The position numbers and the translations under genes were made by a program. DNA of 64,000 nt, from the NCBI RefSeq assembly GCF_000003815.2, contig NC_049989.1, positions 1,787,644 through 1,851,643 on the forward strand. Reading direction: 5' to 3'. The stretch comes from Branchiostoma floridae (taxonomy: Eukaryota; Chordata; Leptocardii; Amphioxiformes; Branchiostomatidae). Under the pieces are notes generated by a model that had not been told where the DNA came from, searched no databases, and saw nothing but the letters and a program-made list of their open reading frames with translations. Below, one piece after another: positions 12,561 through 23,874 of the stretch; position 1 is the stretch's first letter, and each line of letters opens with the position of its first letter.

Positions 12561-13724
12561 AATAGGATTTATCATGAATGTCTTGGGAAAGTGTATATGG
12601 AACTAAGATCATTCTTCCTGGGGGTATCCACTCCAACAACCATCTTCTCCAAAACCCCAACACCCCCTCCATTCGTTCAGAAATAGCCAGCCGTTGGAGC
12701 TTTTTTTTATGGAGATGTTCTATCGTACTGGTATAAGCTGTACATGTATGGAACTAGGTATAGGATCATTCTGTATGGCTGGATCCACTCCAACAACCAT
12801 CTTCACCAAAACCCCATCACACGGTGGTCAAAAAGGCCCTCAAAAATCCTCACTCGCAAATCATGCATATGGATGAGGAAATCAATGTCAATCATCCATT
12901 TCACTACTGGCAACAATAGCTGATTGGTTTACGCCGTTGTAGGCGGGGATTACGTTTGTTTTGATCGCTCCAAGTGGAGCTATTTTTTGACGCGAACTTG
13001 CTCCTTTGATATGCGCGCCTTTTCTCCTCCCCCCATTGTTCTCCGCTTACCAAGTTAACAATACCTGAGCTTTTCTGTCGGCCATTCTCACGCTGGAGCT
13101 CGGCATTGAAACCACCGTTTTAATTCTTTCTGAACTATATATTTGTCTATATATTATATTCACCCAACATGCTAAAACTAAACCTTAGGTGAGCAAAGAT
13201 CGAAGGAGTTACCGTCACTCCCGGGTCACGCTTGGGACGGAGCAGTGGCCATCGTTTACAGACACAACCCGGACAATTATCCTTGCCTTTTTTACACACA
13301 CACACACACTCAATTGCAACCTACGTGTTTTGATAAACGTGTTCTCTCAAATAGCAAACTCCTTATATTCTCGTCATTCTGTAAATGAACTAGGTCCATA
13401 CCAGCGCTTGACGGACGTGGCGAATTTATCGATATCGGTAGTACGCTGGGCATTACATGGTAAACTTCAAACTGGCGTCCTTTGCCCCGCAATTTTCTTT
13501 GTTTAAATTATGCCTTATACTATAGAATGGATTTGAAGTAGTAATAAAACGCATGGTAACACGGACGAAAGCATAGCAACCGCAACACCATGAAAATTCA
13601 CCCAACTTACCGTGACCGGCGTCATTGCCGGGCGCAGATGCAAGATTCAGCGGGGGCGGCGTAGAGTCCGCCCGCCCGCCCGTAATATAAACACAACCCG
13701 GCCTTTCCTACGGAAGTCTAATAT

Positions 13725-13755
<31 letters not shown>

Positions 13756-13793
13756 ACACGCGCACACACACACACACACACACAATTGAACGA
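13725..13793. repeat. (TC)n followed by (CA)n microsatellite
   Basis: CT dinucleotides to about 13750, a short bridge, then CA dinucleotides. Lies within the CACTA-like element. Confidence 0.9.
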
Positions 13794-14729
13794 CAGAACA
13801 CCAGTTTAGTTTCTCGGTGAAGTGAAATCTATATTTTGAACATTTGCACGGAAGCTTACCGCACACGGGAGAACGTAATACACACTGACCTCTCGACAAA
13901 GTGCGTCTTCAAATAAAGATTCACGAACCGGCGTGTCTAGTCCTGTCCTACAAAATAACTAAAAAATGAAGAAAAAACTTCGTTCTCCGCTATTTGTAGA
14001 AACAATTTCACATTGCCGTGAATTTTGTAACAGAATCTGCAGTTCGCAATTCACTAGGCTTCGTAACATTACACACCCAAGCGTTTGATGTGCTATCGGC
14101 TTGCATACGCTAGACGAAAAAACTCAACTTTTGGCGCCCTTGGTAGAAAAATGAAAACGGTTCAATACTACAAAGAAACTATCAAAGAAGCACAGTAGTA
14201 GATCAAACTTTTGTGAAGTAGGGGGTCAGATATGTAGTGTTGTTACCTGACAGCGGAACCGGATGAAACCGGTTTTCTCTTTTGTTTACAAAAGACGCCA
14301 TTTTACTATTGGGACCTCGTTCAAAATTTCTAAAACAATCTTAACTAAGGGAGAAAGTGCAGCTGCGAAAGTGCACTAAAGATCTTGTAGAATTATTGGT
14401 AGCTTAAATCTTGCAGACACAACAAACTGTACAAATAATTTGCTACAGCCGATTCTCTCTCAAATTTCGCGCCCGGGACGACAACAATGGGGCCACGCCA
14501 GCTCATTTCCATATCACTGCCGTCCCAGGTAAGATGTTGTTGTAAGGACGTACGGAGGCGAGAAAAAACCACTCTGATGTTCGCCGACAACCTAATTATA
14601 AGTCTAGAGCATAGCCATTCTTCCACGTGAAAATCTTAACAAAACGTACGATTCGTATTTTGAGCCATATCTACCGATAGTTTATACTTAAGCTGACCAG
14701 AAAAACTTCATCGTGAAGAAAAAACTATC

Positions 14730-14742
14730 GCCGCCATCTTGG
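14730..14742 (-). promoter_or_regulatory. YY1-type motif inside CACTA-like element
   Basis: GCCGCCATCTTGG is a consensus YY1 site; on the minus strand it overlaps an ATG. It lies in a CG-rich part of the 2400-bp transposon, not in a host promoter. Confidence 0.3.
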
Positions 14743-15785
14743 AGAAAAATCAATCGATTCTCTTCCATCGCTGTGGAACTATGGGACAAAACGTAGTGAA
14801 AATGTGACAAAATTAGCTAAAAAGTCGTAGACACTTAAAACTGCATAAGGTGGAATATTCTTAGAGGTCCTAAAGTCTAAAGCATAGGTCAAAGCTTTGC
14901 CAGGTGCGTAAAATACAGCATTAAATTCAAAGTTCAAAGTTCAGTGACCCAAAACGACCTCCAATACGCACATGAAACAGCGGGCGATTTGAAGCGTTTT
15001 GCACATGGTCATCCCAAATAATTGAGATCTTTTTAAGGCGAACTAATGTAATTTTCGTGTGCATATAATTTTTTCCTGATGTGATAATCATATCGTGCGT
15101 TATGTTGGATGAAATTTGTGTTGTTTTTTTCACACCGCCACGGCTCGCGCGGGCCGAATTGTGGGCGGAGCACTCTGACCTGGCAACGCGGATAATACCC
15201 TAGCAACGTGACCACCGTGTCACAGTCTCCATTCGTCCCGAAATAGCCAGCCGTTGGAGCTCTTGTTTTTGGAGATGTTCTATCCTATAAGCTGTATGTA
15301 TGGAACTAAGATCATTCTTCTTGAGGGGATCCACTCCAACAAACATCTTCTCCAAAACCCCACCACACCCTCCATTCGTCCTGATATAGCCCAATGTTCG
15401 AGCTTTTGTTTTTAGAGGTGTTCTACATGTATCCAATGAGCTGTATGTATGCGACTAGGATAATTCTAAATAGGGGGATCCACTCAAACAACCATCTTCT
15501 CTAAAACCCCAACACAGCCTCCATTTTTCATGAAATAGCCCGCCATTAGAGCTCTTGTTTTTGGAGATGTTCTATCCTATAAGCAGCTGTATGTATGGAA
15601 CTAGGATCATTCTGTATAGGGGGATCCACTCCAACAACCTGATCTTCTCCAAAACCCCATCACACCCTCCATTTTTCCTGATATAGCCCAACGTTTGAGC
15701 TCTTGTTTTCGGAGATGTTCTATTCCTATAAGCTGTGAGCATCAATCGGTACAGCCTGGAGATGGAGTCTGAAAGCAGAGAGCTG

Positions 15786-16200
15786 TTGTCTGGATATCTG
15801 AAGTGGAACCAAAAAGGATTCTGCCTTAAGGGCTCAAAATACTTTTTTCTATATGCACTGGTGCAACTAGCATTGAAAATTTCCTGCACCACTCTGAGTC
15901 TGAATTTAGGAAGTATGGATCATACTGAAATTGTTCAGGTCACCCATTGGTATTTTTCTTTTATACTTTATAGTTGCTAACAGTCAATGCAGCTAAAAAC
16001 AATCCATATATACCTACATCATAGGACATTTATGAATAAAACCCAGTACATGGACCCGTGCAGGTTAGGTGCAGGTAGACATTAAAAATATCTGCACAGC
16101 TTCAATTTTACTTGCACTAACCTGCATATGCAGGTGGTATTTCGAGCCCCCGTTTTTGTCTGGATATCTGAAGTAGAACCAAAAAGGATCCTGCCTTGAG
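15786..16200. mobile_element. TGCAGGT-family TIR element with 45-bp flanking direct repeats
   Basis: The element (15830-16150) starts GGGCTCAAAATAC and ends GTATTTCGAGCCC. Its right half (ATAGGACATTTATG..., TGCAGGTTAGGTGCAGGT) recurs at 60240-60427. On both sides lies a 45-bp direct repeat beginning TTGTCTGGATATCTGAAG (15786-15830, 16156-16200) with three differences, much longer than a normal target duplication. Confidence 0.7.
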
Positions 16201-16399
16201 TGCTGACTGCAATCAGCACTCCCCTGCCCCGGGGAGCCAGAGAAAACAGCTCCGCGTTGACGTCAGAACTCGTATGGAGAGACACGTGGAGGATGTCCTA
16301 CATGCGGGTTTCAAACGCTCTTCATTAATGCGGATGATGCGCAGGCAACACTTCAAGGGGGCGAAAAAGGCACGAACAACGTTGTGGAATGAAATGTGA
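16196..16399 (+). CDS. Possible coding fragment, unrecognised
   Basis: A 67-codon open frame without an ATG at its start, basic and coding-like in composition (RTRMERHVEDVLHAGF, MRRQHFKGAKKARTTLWNEM), ending TGA. It may be a gene or transposon remnant or chance. No homology recognised. Confidence 0.2.
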   Translation: MSADCNQHSPAPGSQRKQLRVDVRTRMERHVEDVLHAGFKRSSLMRMMRRQHFKGAKKARTTLWNEM

Positions 16400-18600
16400 C
16401 GCATGTAGTGCAGTTCTGCGGTTTCAGTTCAATGTGTTTTTTCAGTCAGAAATGATGACTTGTAAGAAGAATCATGCAGAGAAATAGCTGGATCAAATGT
16501 GAAGGTAGTACATTAGTAATGCAAAATAGAGAGTCAACAGACTTTTATCTTTGCTACACTCACACAAAAAGTGCAGAAACCTTAAGATGATCTATTATAT
16601 TTCCATTATTACTTTCCATCATCGATTGAATTGTTTATTGAATTGTTTTACATGTATTATCATTGAAAAGCTTGTACCTGTTCTCTAAAAAATTAAAACC
16701 ATAGCATGCCCAGAACAGGAGATATCAAAGCTGGAAGTTCTGCTGCAGTACCATAAGAAGCCCAAAATCTCACCACTACACGGTCTCATCAGGACCTACC
16801 CACAGACCAAAAATCATGCCAATCCACCCAGACATTCTGGAGTTATCACGTTCACAGACACACGCACCTGGAAACGTAACCTTTCGGGCGAAAGTAATAA
16901 CGATATTTTGGGTAAGTTATATGCCATAAATCAGTATGTAGGTCACACGCCAGCCCGACAGAAAAGACCAAAACGAAATCTTTGATTGCCCGCTACAGGG
17001 AATTCATTTTGCTCTAGTGTGTATGCTAATAGCCCCCCGAAGGCCTTTGGCATTTACCTGTGGCCGCGGCTATATGTGACAGGTATTAGCGCCTCAGCTG
17101 GCCAGCCATGTTCACATAATCCCCGACCTTTTGTCAACTCGATCCCGGCAGTTCCCACAGAACTCCTGTGTACCATTGTTGATACTAGCATATCCTACTG
17201 GAGCAGCAAGAAGAGGGAACTCCTAGCAAAGGTGTGGGCAAGGTACATTGGCTACTAAGTCACATTTTCTTCATGTACTATCAATCAGATTTTTTATAAT
17301 ACACTTCAGCAGAGGAGCATATGCTAAGCTAGAATATTGTTTATACCGTGGATGTTTCGCTGGAGGGCATTACTGTTATTCTAACAGCTTTGCTCAGTTG
17401 CGTTTGTCTCGTAGCATATAGTGTAATAAAGGCTATTTGTAATGGATACAAAGGCTTTGCTTAGTTGCATTTGCCTTGTTGCATGTTTTGTTAAAAAAAT
17501 TGTAATAGATACAGAAACATGCATGCAATTTTAAATGGGCAGCTCAGTTACATTTAAGTGTCCCAAACATAAGGAAAAGTAATCTGTGTTAGAATCAACA
17601 GTCTTTAGGAAGCGGTGGGGATGAGTAATTATTGCATATGTTATGTAGAATTCTTTTCAGTGTGTTTGGCTGGACATATGTGAGCACAAATTGATTTCTT
17701 TTTGTAGCATGTCAGTGTAGACTAACGTATGGTGTAGGAACACCTAGTATTCATGGATGTGGAAGACTTCATTTTGTGAAGAGATTTTCTTATTTTCGGG
17801 ACAGTTATTTGATTGTACCCCCGGTACATGGATATAACATGCTTGTTAACTTTCCCCTATGCCTGCTGTTTAACCCTGTATCCAATAGAAAATTTAAAGA
17901 GGTCCTTCATCTACTTTAAAGAAAATCAGTGAAAAACTTCTTTTCATTCCCTACTGCCTCTTACGATACATTCAACATATATGTTCAACATTAGGCCTTA
18001 TTGTGCAACAATTGTACAAGGTACAAATGTACAAAGCATGGCATCTACTGATACATAACTACAGTTCTACAAGACTAATCTACTTAATACAACGGTGCAT
18101 AGTATGGGATGAAAATGGTCTTTTATAATCATTGGAGGGACTTCTAGCGTCTATACATTCCTCAATATATTTTCCTAGTATGTATGCCATGCAAGGGTTG
18201 TCACATGTCATAATGTATTCAAATTTACTATTTATGTCCATTGAGTGTTTTCTATTACAGTCCTAGAAAAACTAGGTTTGGTACATGTATAGATAGCGAT
18301 GCTCTTTTGTTACATTTCAGTTGTCAAGGTAACGAGGTGAACTGCGTTTGGTGGGTCTGTTTATATTAATATCGCCATTTCTATTTCAATGGAAATGAGG
18401 AGAACTTGTCGGAAAACGATCTGAAAACACTGATCCATCAGATGGAAAATTTTGTGTCCTTTGGCAACAAAAAAAGGGGTTGGCAGTTTTTTTGGCATGG
18501 TTTGGACATTTTTTTCTTCAACTCAGCCTTATCAACCGGATTATCTTTTCTGTGACTTTGGCTCCGCCTCCCACAGAAAGTGAATGGATTATACTCTTAC
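16400..18600. other. No gene recognised
   Basis: Mixed sequence. A CG-richer patch (16980-17260) has an open frame without family features. A short open frame at about 18392-18480 reads NEENLSENDLKTLIHQMENF but lacks good splice sites. Confidence 0.4.
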
Positions 18601-18604
18601 TGAA

Positions 18605-18967
18605 CAGGGCTCGAAATACTGGGTGCATGTGCACCCGGGTGCACCCAAAATTGGAACTGTGCACCCATTTTTTTTTCAGTGGGTGCACAGGGTGCACCCA
18701 AAAATTTTCTTAGGTTTTTGTATGGAAAGATATCAAGTTTACTAGTATAAATCATATTCTTGACATCTAAGTGTTAGAAAGATAATAAAAATGTCTGTCA
18801 TGTTACTTGTTTAATAATTTGATAGCTTATAACTAAGTTTTGTTATTAGTTTTTTTTTTGACATTTTACTTTATTTAAGTGGTGCACCCAAAAATGTTTT
18901 GGTGCACCCAATTTTTTAAGCTGGGTGCACCAGTGCACCTAATTCCAAAAAGGAATTTCGAGCCCTG
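18605..18967 (-). mobile_element. GGGTGCAC-family TIR element, copy 3
   Basis: 363 bp, reverse orientation, with perfect 5-bp duplication CTGAA (18600-18604, 18968-18972). Confidence 0.88.
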
Positions 18968-19975
18968 CTGAATGATACTCTTAAATCAGCCCTTATCAGA
19001 GAGAGACACAGTGTTGTTGCACACTGAGCCAGGCAACTTGTAACCACGGGTAGCAGAGCTATTTTAAGCATAAAAGGTTCGCGATAATTCATCAAACTGT
19101 AGCCGACATACGTTTAATCTTCAAATACATATGTATCTTGGACACCAGCTGCATAGTTCCCAAATAGCCTGAAACACTAAAGCGTGTCTGGCTAATCATA
19201 TTCAATGCTATCAAGTTCCACACGAAATCAAAGCTTAGATAAGCCAAAATCACTTTGCTCAAATCAAATGAAAGCCTGTATTAGCCTAAATCACTTTGCT
19301 GTCAAGCACAAAAAGTACCCAAATCCCACTGGCGCGACTTGCAAGCCTTGTTTTCAACTTCAAGGCTACACAGTAATAATGATGAACTTGATGCTTTTTA
19401 TTTTGTTTTATACATGTATGTACACATACACAAGCATTTAAAAAAGAGCACAAAGTGAATACAATGTAGAAATACTTTGCTCACAATTTTATTTATTGTT
19501 TCTCGAATTTTTTCAGAAAAGAATTGTGTCGGTTGGTCGAAAAAAATCTTTAAAAACTTTTGCAAAAAAAGTCGGGGGTAGGAGAGATTGAGGGGCTTAC
19601 TCAAGTTACAAAACAGAAATAACAACATTTCAACATTTGGGGAGTCCCTGTTAGCAAAGTTCAACGTTTGAAGAAAATAGATAAATTTACTGTCCAAAAT
19701 AGGCACATACAGCTACTGGAATTTGAGGCCCATAGTTAATTTGAGAAAGGAGAGGCACTGAAAATTTGTCAACACAAGGTGTAGCCTTCAATTTGAAAAG
19801 TTTTGTTTTTTTTCAACTTGGAAAAAATAGGGTCGGGAAATCCGAGAAACAACAAATTAAATTGGTGTGGCCTAAAGTAACAAAATCACAACAGAAGTGG
19901 ACTGATAATTACAACTATAACATACAAATCCAGATGAAACAAAATAAGAAATCAAAATAGTTGAACATAATTTTT
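18968..19975. other. No gene recognised, AT-rich
   Basis: Short frames on both strands, none with recognisable features. Confidence 0.4.
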
Positions 19976-19979
19976 TATA

Positions 19980-20162
19980 TACAGTAGAAACCGTTTAATT
20001 GTACAGCCTATTTGCCAGCGTATTTCATGTACATTTTTGTAGTTATCTGGCTGGTGCAATAATGCAAAGTTATCCAGATATCCGGTTTGAGATTTTGGGA
20101 TTCCGTGCAATTAACAGAAGTATGATTAATCCGTTTTGAAATTAACTGGCTTCTACTGTATA
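19980..20162. mobile_element. MITE with TACAGTAGAAACC / TTCTACTGTA ends
   Basis: ACAGTAGAAACCGTTTAATT at the left is the imperfect inverse of the right end (AATTAACTGG...TTCTACTGT). TA flanks fit a Tc1/mariner-derived element. Confidence 0.6.
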
Positions 20163-20837
20163 ATACATGTATAACACTGCTGGAAACAAAAAATTAAAGT
20201 CTTCCAACATGTGAAATAAAGTAAAAAATGATGTCTAAAATTAGTAAAAATGTGGAATTATGGTAGCGCCAGGGAATGCCTTGAAAGTTTTCCACAGCGT
20301 CTATCTGTACATGAAATCAATATGTTCACTAAGTGGCATTCCCCACCACCCTCCCCCATGTTTGCCATGATGAATGTTCCTGTCAAAGATAAACACACAA
20401 CGAGGATTTATCAGACCTAGCAGGGAGGCTATCTTCTGTCAGTTTCCCCCCCGCCATAAACATTGTTCATACCATAAAACCTGGGCAAAAGCCTTTCAAA
20501 GGTAATCCCTTTTTATTAGAGTTGGAACGGGTTTGATCAGGCGTATATAGGGGGTCCACAGTAACTGATATTATCACTACTTGCAGGTACATATAAGTAC
20601 TTACAGTCTGTATTGTATTGTGTCAGCAGGATTCTTGCTTACATGTAGAACATACATTGTGAAACAGGAACCAGGTAGGTGACTGCGCATTTTTCAGTTC
20701 CTCTGCAGTCTTTTTAGTTCCTCTTCCCACTCTTTGTGTACCAGACAAATGTTCTGCCTCAGCCTCTAGAAAAGTGCTTCAAATCGAATATTCTTGGACC
20801 ACAGTTACCTTCATGATAAGTGGAGGTGTTGCTTTTG

Positions 20838-20888
20838 GTATGTGTGTATGTTTGTATATGTGTACATGTACGAGTATGTGTGTGTGTG

Positions 20889-20919
<31 letters not shown>

Positions 20920-21185
20920 TTGTATATGTGTACATGTACGTGTGTGTGTGTGCGTGTGTGTGTGTGTGTATGTTTCTTAATATTTATGGTCAGTATGATG
21001 TAAGAAACTCTGATGGATTGTATACAATATTCGGGTATGTGTTGAGAAGACAAAGGTCAATGTTAATTTTGGGCTTCCTCTTGTGTGAACTTGATTGGTA
21101 CTGCAGCAAAAAATGTTTTGTATCTTTCTTCCTGGACATGCTGTCCATGAACTTGGCACTGTTGTTTCCATGATACAACCATACT
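20838..21185 (+). repeat. TG-rich microsatellite within a dispersed repeat copy
   Basis: TG dinucleotides with TATG and TACATGTACG interruptions (20838-20971) run into a block with GATGGATTGTATACAATATT, GGGCTTCCTC, TACTGCAGCA and GGACATGCTG. These are the hallmarks of the dispersed family also seen at 36130-36480. Confidence 0.7.
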
Positions 21186-21569
21186 ATTGTGATAACCGCA
21201 ATCTTTAATTGCGTACGCCCCATTTTTTCCCTACCGCAAAATTAAATCCCCATAAACTTCTTGTTCAAGCCATTTATAGTACTAGTAGTATGTCTGTATG
21301 GTTGGAGTTGGATGCATGGCTGGGTCTGATCATGCAGTAATAATGATATTTGTAGTTGGTGGGAAAGTTTCTACAGGGATCGCTTCCAGTTCTATGAATT
21401 CTGCTGTCAGCTTGTATCCACAAATTACCTCTCAAAGACTAAGCCACTGGTGTGGAAGAGATGTGGAGTTATTGGTTTTATATAAGGTGCTATATAAGGT
21501 GAGCCAAAGCTGATTTGGATGGTCAGGTTTTGTGTAGGAGGTACAGCTGCAAATGGATGAGGAAATTTT

Positions 21570-21670
21570 CAAGCAGTGCTCAAAATACGCATATTTTGCT
21601 TAGCGCAACTTAATTTGAAACCCAGCTAGCAAAAAGCACTACCTGAAATTTTGCAGTTAGAATGCTGCTT
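21570..21670. mobile_element. Single end of another CAGTGCTCAAAATAC-type element
   Basis: The end resembles CAGGGCTCAAAATAC, and the following GCATATTTTGC / TAGCGCAAC is a different interior. No matching right end found. Confidence 0.35.
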
Positions 21671-22104
21671 TCCCCCACCAATTAAATGCAAATTTTTTGT
21701 ATTCATTTCTTGATGAGGTAAAACATATTAAGTAGTTACATGTAGCTGGAAGAAAAGGTAATGGATAAGTAGCTGATTTTAAGAAAGTAATAACTCAAAA
21801 GTGCTGCAACCTGAAACGTTGATGGCACAACCTGGCACTGTCAAGGGGAAGAGCTCCTTTTAATATGATATCTCCCAGAATGGCATCTTGTCCGTTCCCT
21901 TTGACATTTGTACGTCCTCTCTTTCAGACAGTGCAAAGGGCTTGGCATTTCCCAATGCATTACCAGACCATATACAGTATATAATAATAGAATTGTAACC
22001 TTTCTCTTGTAGTATCATGTTGGCTGGCACAGAAATCCATGAACCGAGAAATTGAATTGTTTTAGCTTGACAAAACATCCAGCATGTTGCATAACAAGCA
22101 GTAA

Positions 22105-22360
22105 ATCATTATACTGTAATTGCATTCATAAAGTTTGCTGGGACTTAATCTTGGGGTAGCAATAAATTGAGTGTTTTTGGTGGTTTGGATTCCGCGATAG
22201 CACTAATAGTTGTCATACACAGTGTAATGCAAGAATGGTTGCCGTGGTTTTGGGTTGGTGGTGATGCGACCACCGCAAAAAAAAACTCACAAACATAAAA
22301 CCACCGCAAAGATTTCTGCACATGAGATATCTTCTTTACCTCTAGCTCTTTTGACAAATC
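22105..22360. repeat. Relict of the ACTGTAAATGCA MITE family
   Basis: ATACTGTAATTGCATTCATA at the left and CACCGCAAAGATTTCTGCA at the right match the ends of the copies at 24400 and 60535; the centre has diverged. Confidence 0.5.
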
Positions 22361-23423
22361 TTAGGATAGGTTGATATTTAATATGGGCACACACAAAGTT
22401 ATAGATACGTCAATGAAAGTTAGACATCCAGGTAATAAGACACATAAGAGAAGCTGCTCTTTGGCAGTTATATATAGCTATGACTTGTGAGTTCATTCAC
22501 AGATGTCTTTGTATTTATGCATATCTCTCTGGGCTGACATTTCTGATGGTGTCTACATGACTTGCTTGGAACCAAAGCTTTTCTGGGAGAGTTCGTGACC
22601 CTGCTCTCCCGATCCGGTCCCACGGTTACACAATGTGAGACAACAGACCCCTCAGGTGATCTAGGTGGGCTGAGTTACCAAGCACAAAAGTGGACACACT
22701 AAATGTTCTGCACGTTATAGACCAACCCTATACAGACACAAAACCAGTCTAGCAGCTCCGTCAAACAACTGAACAACAGTTAAAGAAGGGCCCCACCCCC
22801 ACCCTGTCTTAAAATTAGTATAGATCCAAAACATTGCACATGTTGTATACCTACATGTGTCTTTGCTGCCTTTTACTACATTTCTGAAGCAAGAAGCTGT
22901 GAGTAGACAGGTGAAAGCTCATCACTGAAGGCAAGAATCATACGAAGATTATTTGAATGTATGGATCTAAGCATGGCTTTTTCTATATGGAAAACAAATT
23001 GTATGGGGCGTTGCCAGGAAGGGAAGAAACTGAGGGAGGGGAATGGTGTGGTCTGTGGGTTTTGGAGGATCTTAAGTTCTTAACTGTGAGGTCCAGAAGA
23101 GGTCCAGTCTTTAACCCTTTACCCCTAGGCCTGTCTCAGGGATCCCAGCTGCAGTATAATCAAACAATGGATAGTGAGTGATATATATGTATGCTGGATA
23201 TATCAGAGCTTGGCAGCTTAAGGGTCAACCTCTGTGAAGCCAGCCCATTGTGATATTTACATTGTACATGTATATTCACAAATGATTATAATCAAGTCAA
23301 AGGAAAACTGGATTCATGTTACAAGTGATATTACTGCCAAGCCCAATACAGGGGAAATGATGTTGTGTCAAAGGTTATGGTTGGTAATAATCATGCTTTA
23401 ATAATAATGTTTTATTTGCACAG

Positions 23424-23874
23424 GAGGAGTACCTGGCGCTTGTGGCACGACTCATCTTGCATGTTCGTGACAGCCGTGAGTTTTGCTCATTATTCTTTTC
23501 ACTTGTCATTTTGGTTCTTTGCTACATGTGTATGATTAGCACAGAATCACATGTATTTGGTGGTTGTTAAGGGTAATTCTGTCGAACTTGAGTCAATAGA
23601 ACTGTATGTTAAGTGTAGCTTCCAAAATACTGTCGAGAATTAGTCAAACTGTTGATTGTAATGCAACAAAGTATCTCTTATAGAAAATCACTGTATCATA
23701 TAATCTATATATACATCTATACTATGATTCTTTTAGATTTAGATACCGGTAAGGATGCAATGTCATAATCCTTTCTTGCTTTTAGAGATTCAGTTGTTAA
23801 AATGTATTTCATTTCTCTTGTTGTCTCAGAAACCAAGAAAGACCAACAGAGACAAGGCGGAGGTCCTCAACAAG
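23424..23874 (+). CDS. MED15: MED15 KIX-domain exons (two)
   Basis: Exons 23424-23475 and 23830-23874 encode the last helix of the KIX activator-binding domain (EEYLALVARLILHVRDS) and the start of the Gln-rich part (KKDQQRQGGG). The first exon begins in phase 0 after a TTTGCACAG acceptor and ends at GTGAGT. The second ends at GTAGAA, a weaker donor. The preceding KIX exons must lie further upstream. Confidence 0.9.

Larger units (their letters stand above)
12820..15219. mobile_element. CACTA/EnSpm-like non-autonomous element, 2400 bp
   Basis: Inverted ends CACGGTGGTCA / TGACCACCGTG are flanked by TCA on both sides (12817-12819, 15220-15222). Removing the element plus one TCA restores a normal minisatellite unit. 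Ends starting CACGG with a 3-bp duplication fit CACTA/EnSpm. The interior is CG-richer than its surroundings, holds CT/CA microsatellites (13725-13793) and short ATG frames with donor-like ends on both strands, but no recognisable transposase. Confidence 0.8.
12575..15740. repeat. ~140-bp minisatellite, interrupted by a 2400-bp transposon
   Basis: Units contain CTCCATTCGTCC, GAAATAGCCAGCCGTTGGAG, GGAGATGTTCTATC, GATCATTCT and CCAAAACCCCATCACACC. About 1.7 units lie left of the insert (to 12819) and about 3.7 right of it (from 15223). Confidence 0.88.

Noticed and set aside
14230-14626. Possible divergent first exons with ATG and GT near 14490 and 14290
   Set aside because: They lie wholly inside the CACTA-like element and have no acceptor partner; kept only as a note under that element.
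20774-21053. Cys/Val- and Thr/His-rich frames
   Set aside because: Translations of TG/CA microsatellite.
1-23423. Search for the missing 5' KIX exons of MED15
   Set aside because: No stretch encodes the expected FRQ...KSSxEME-type sequence with splice sites; the exons probably lie upstream of the window.
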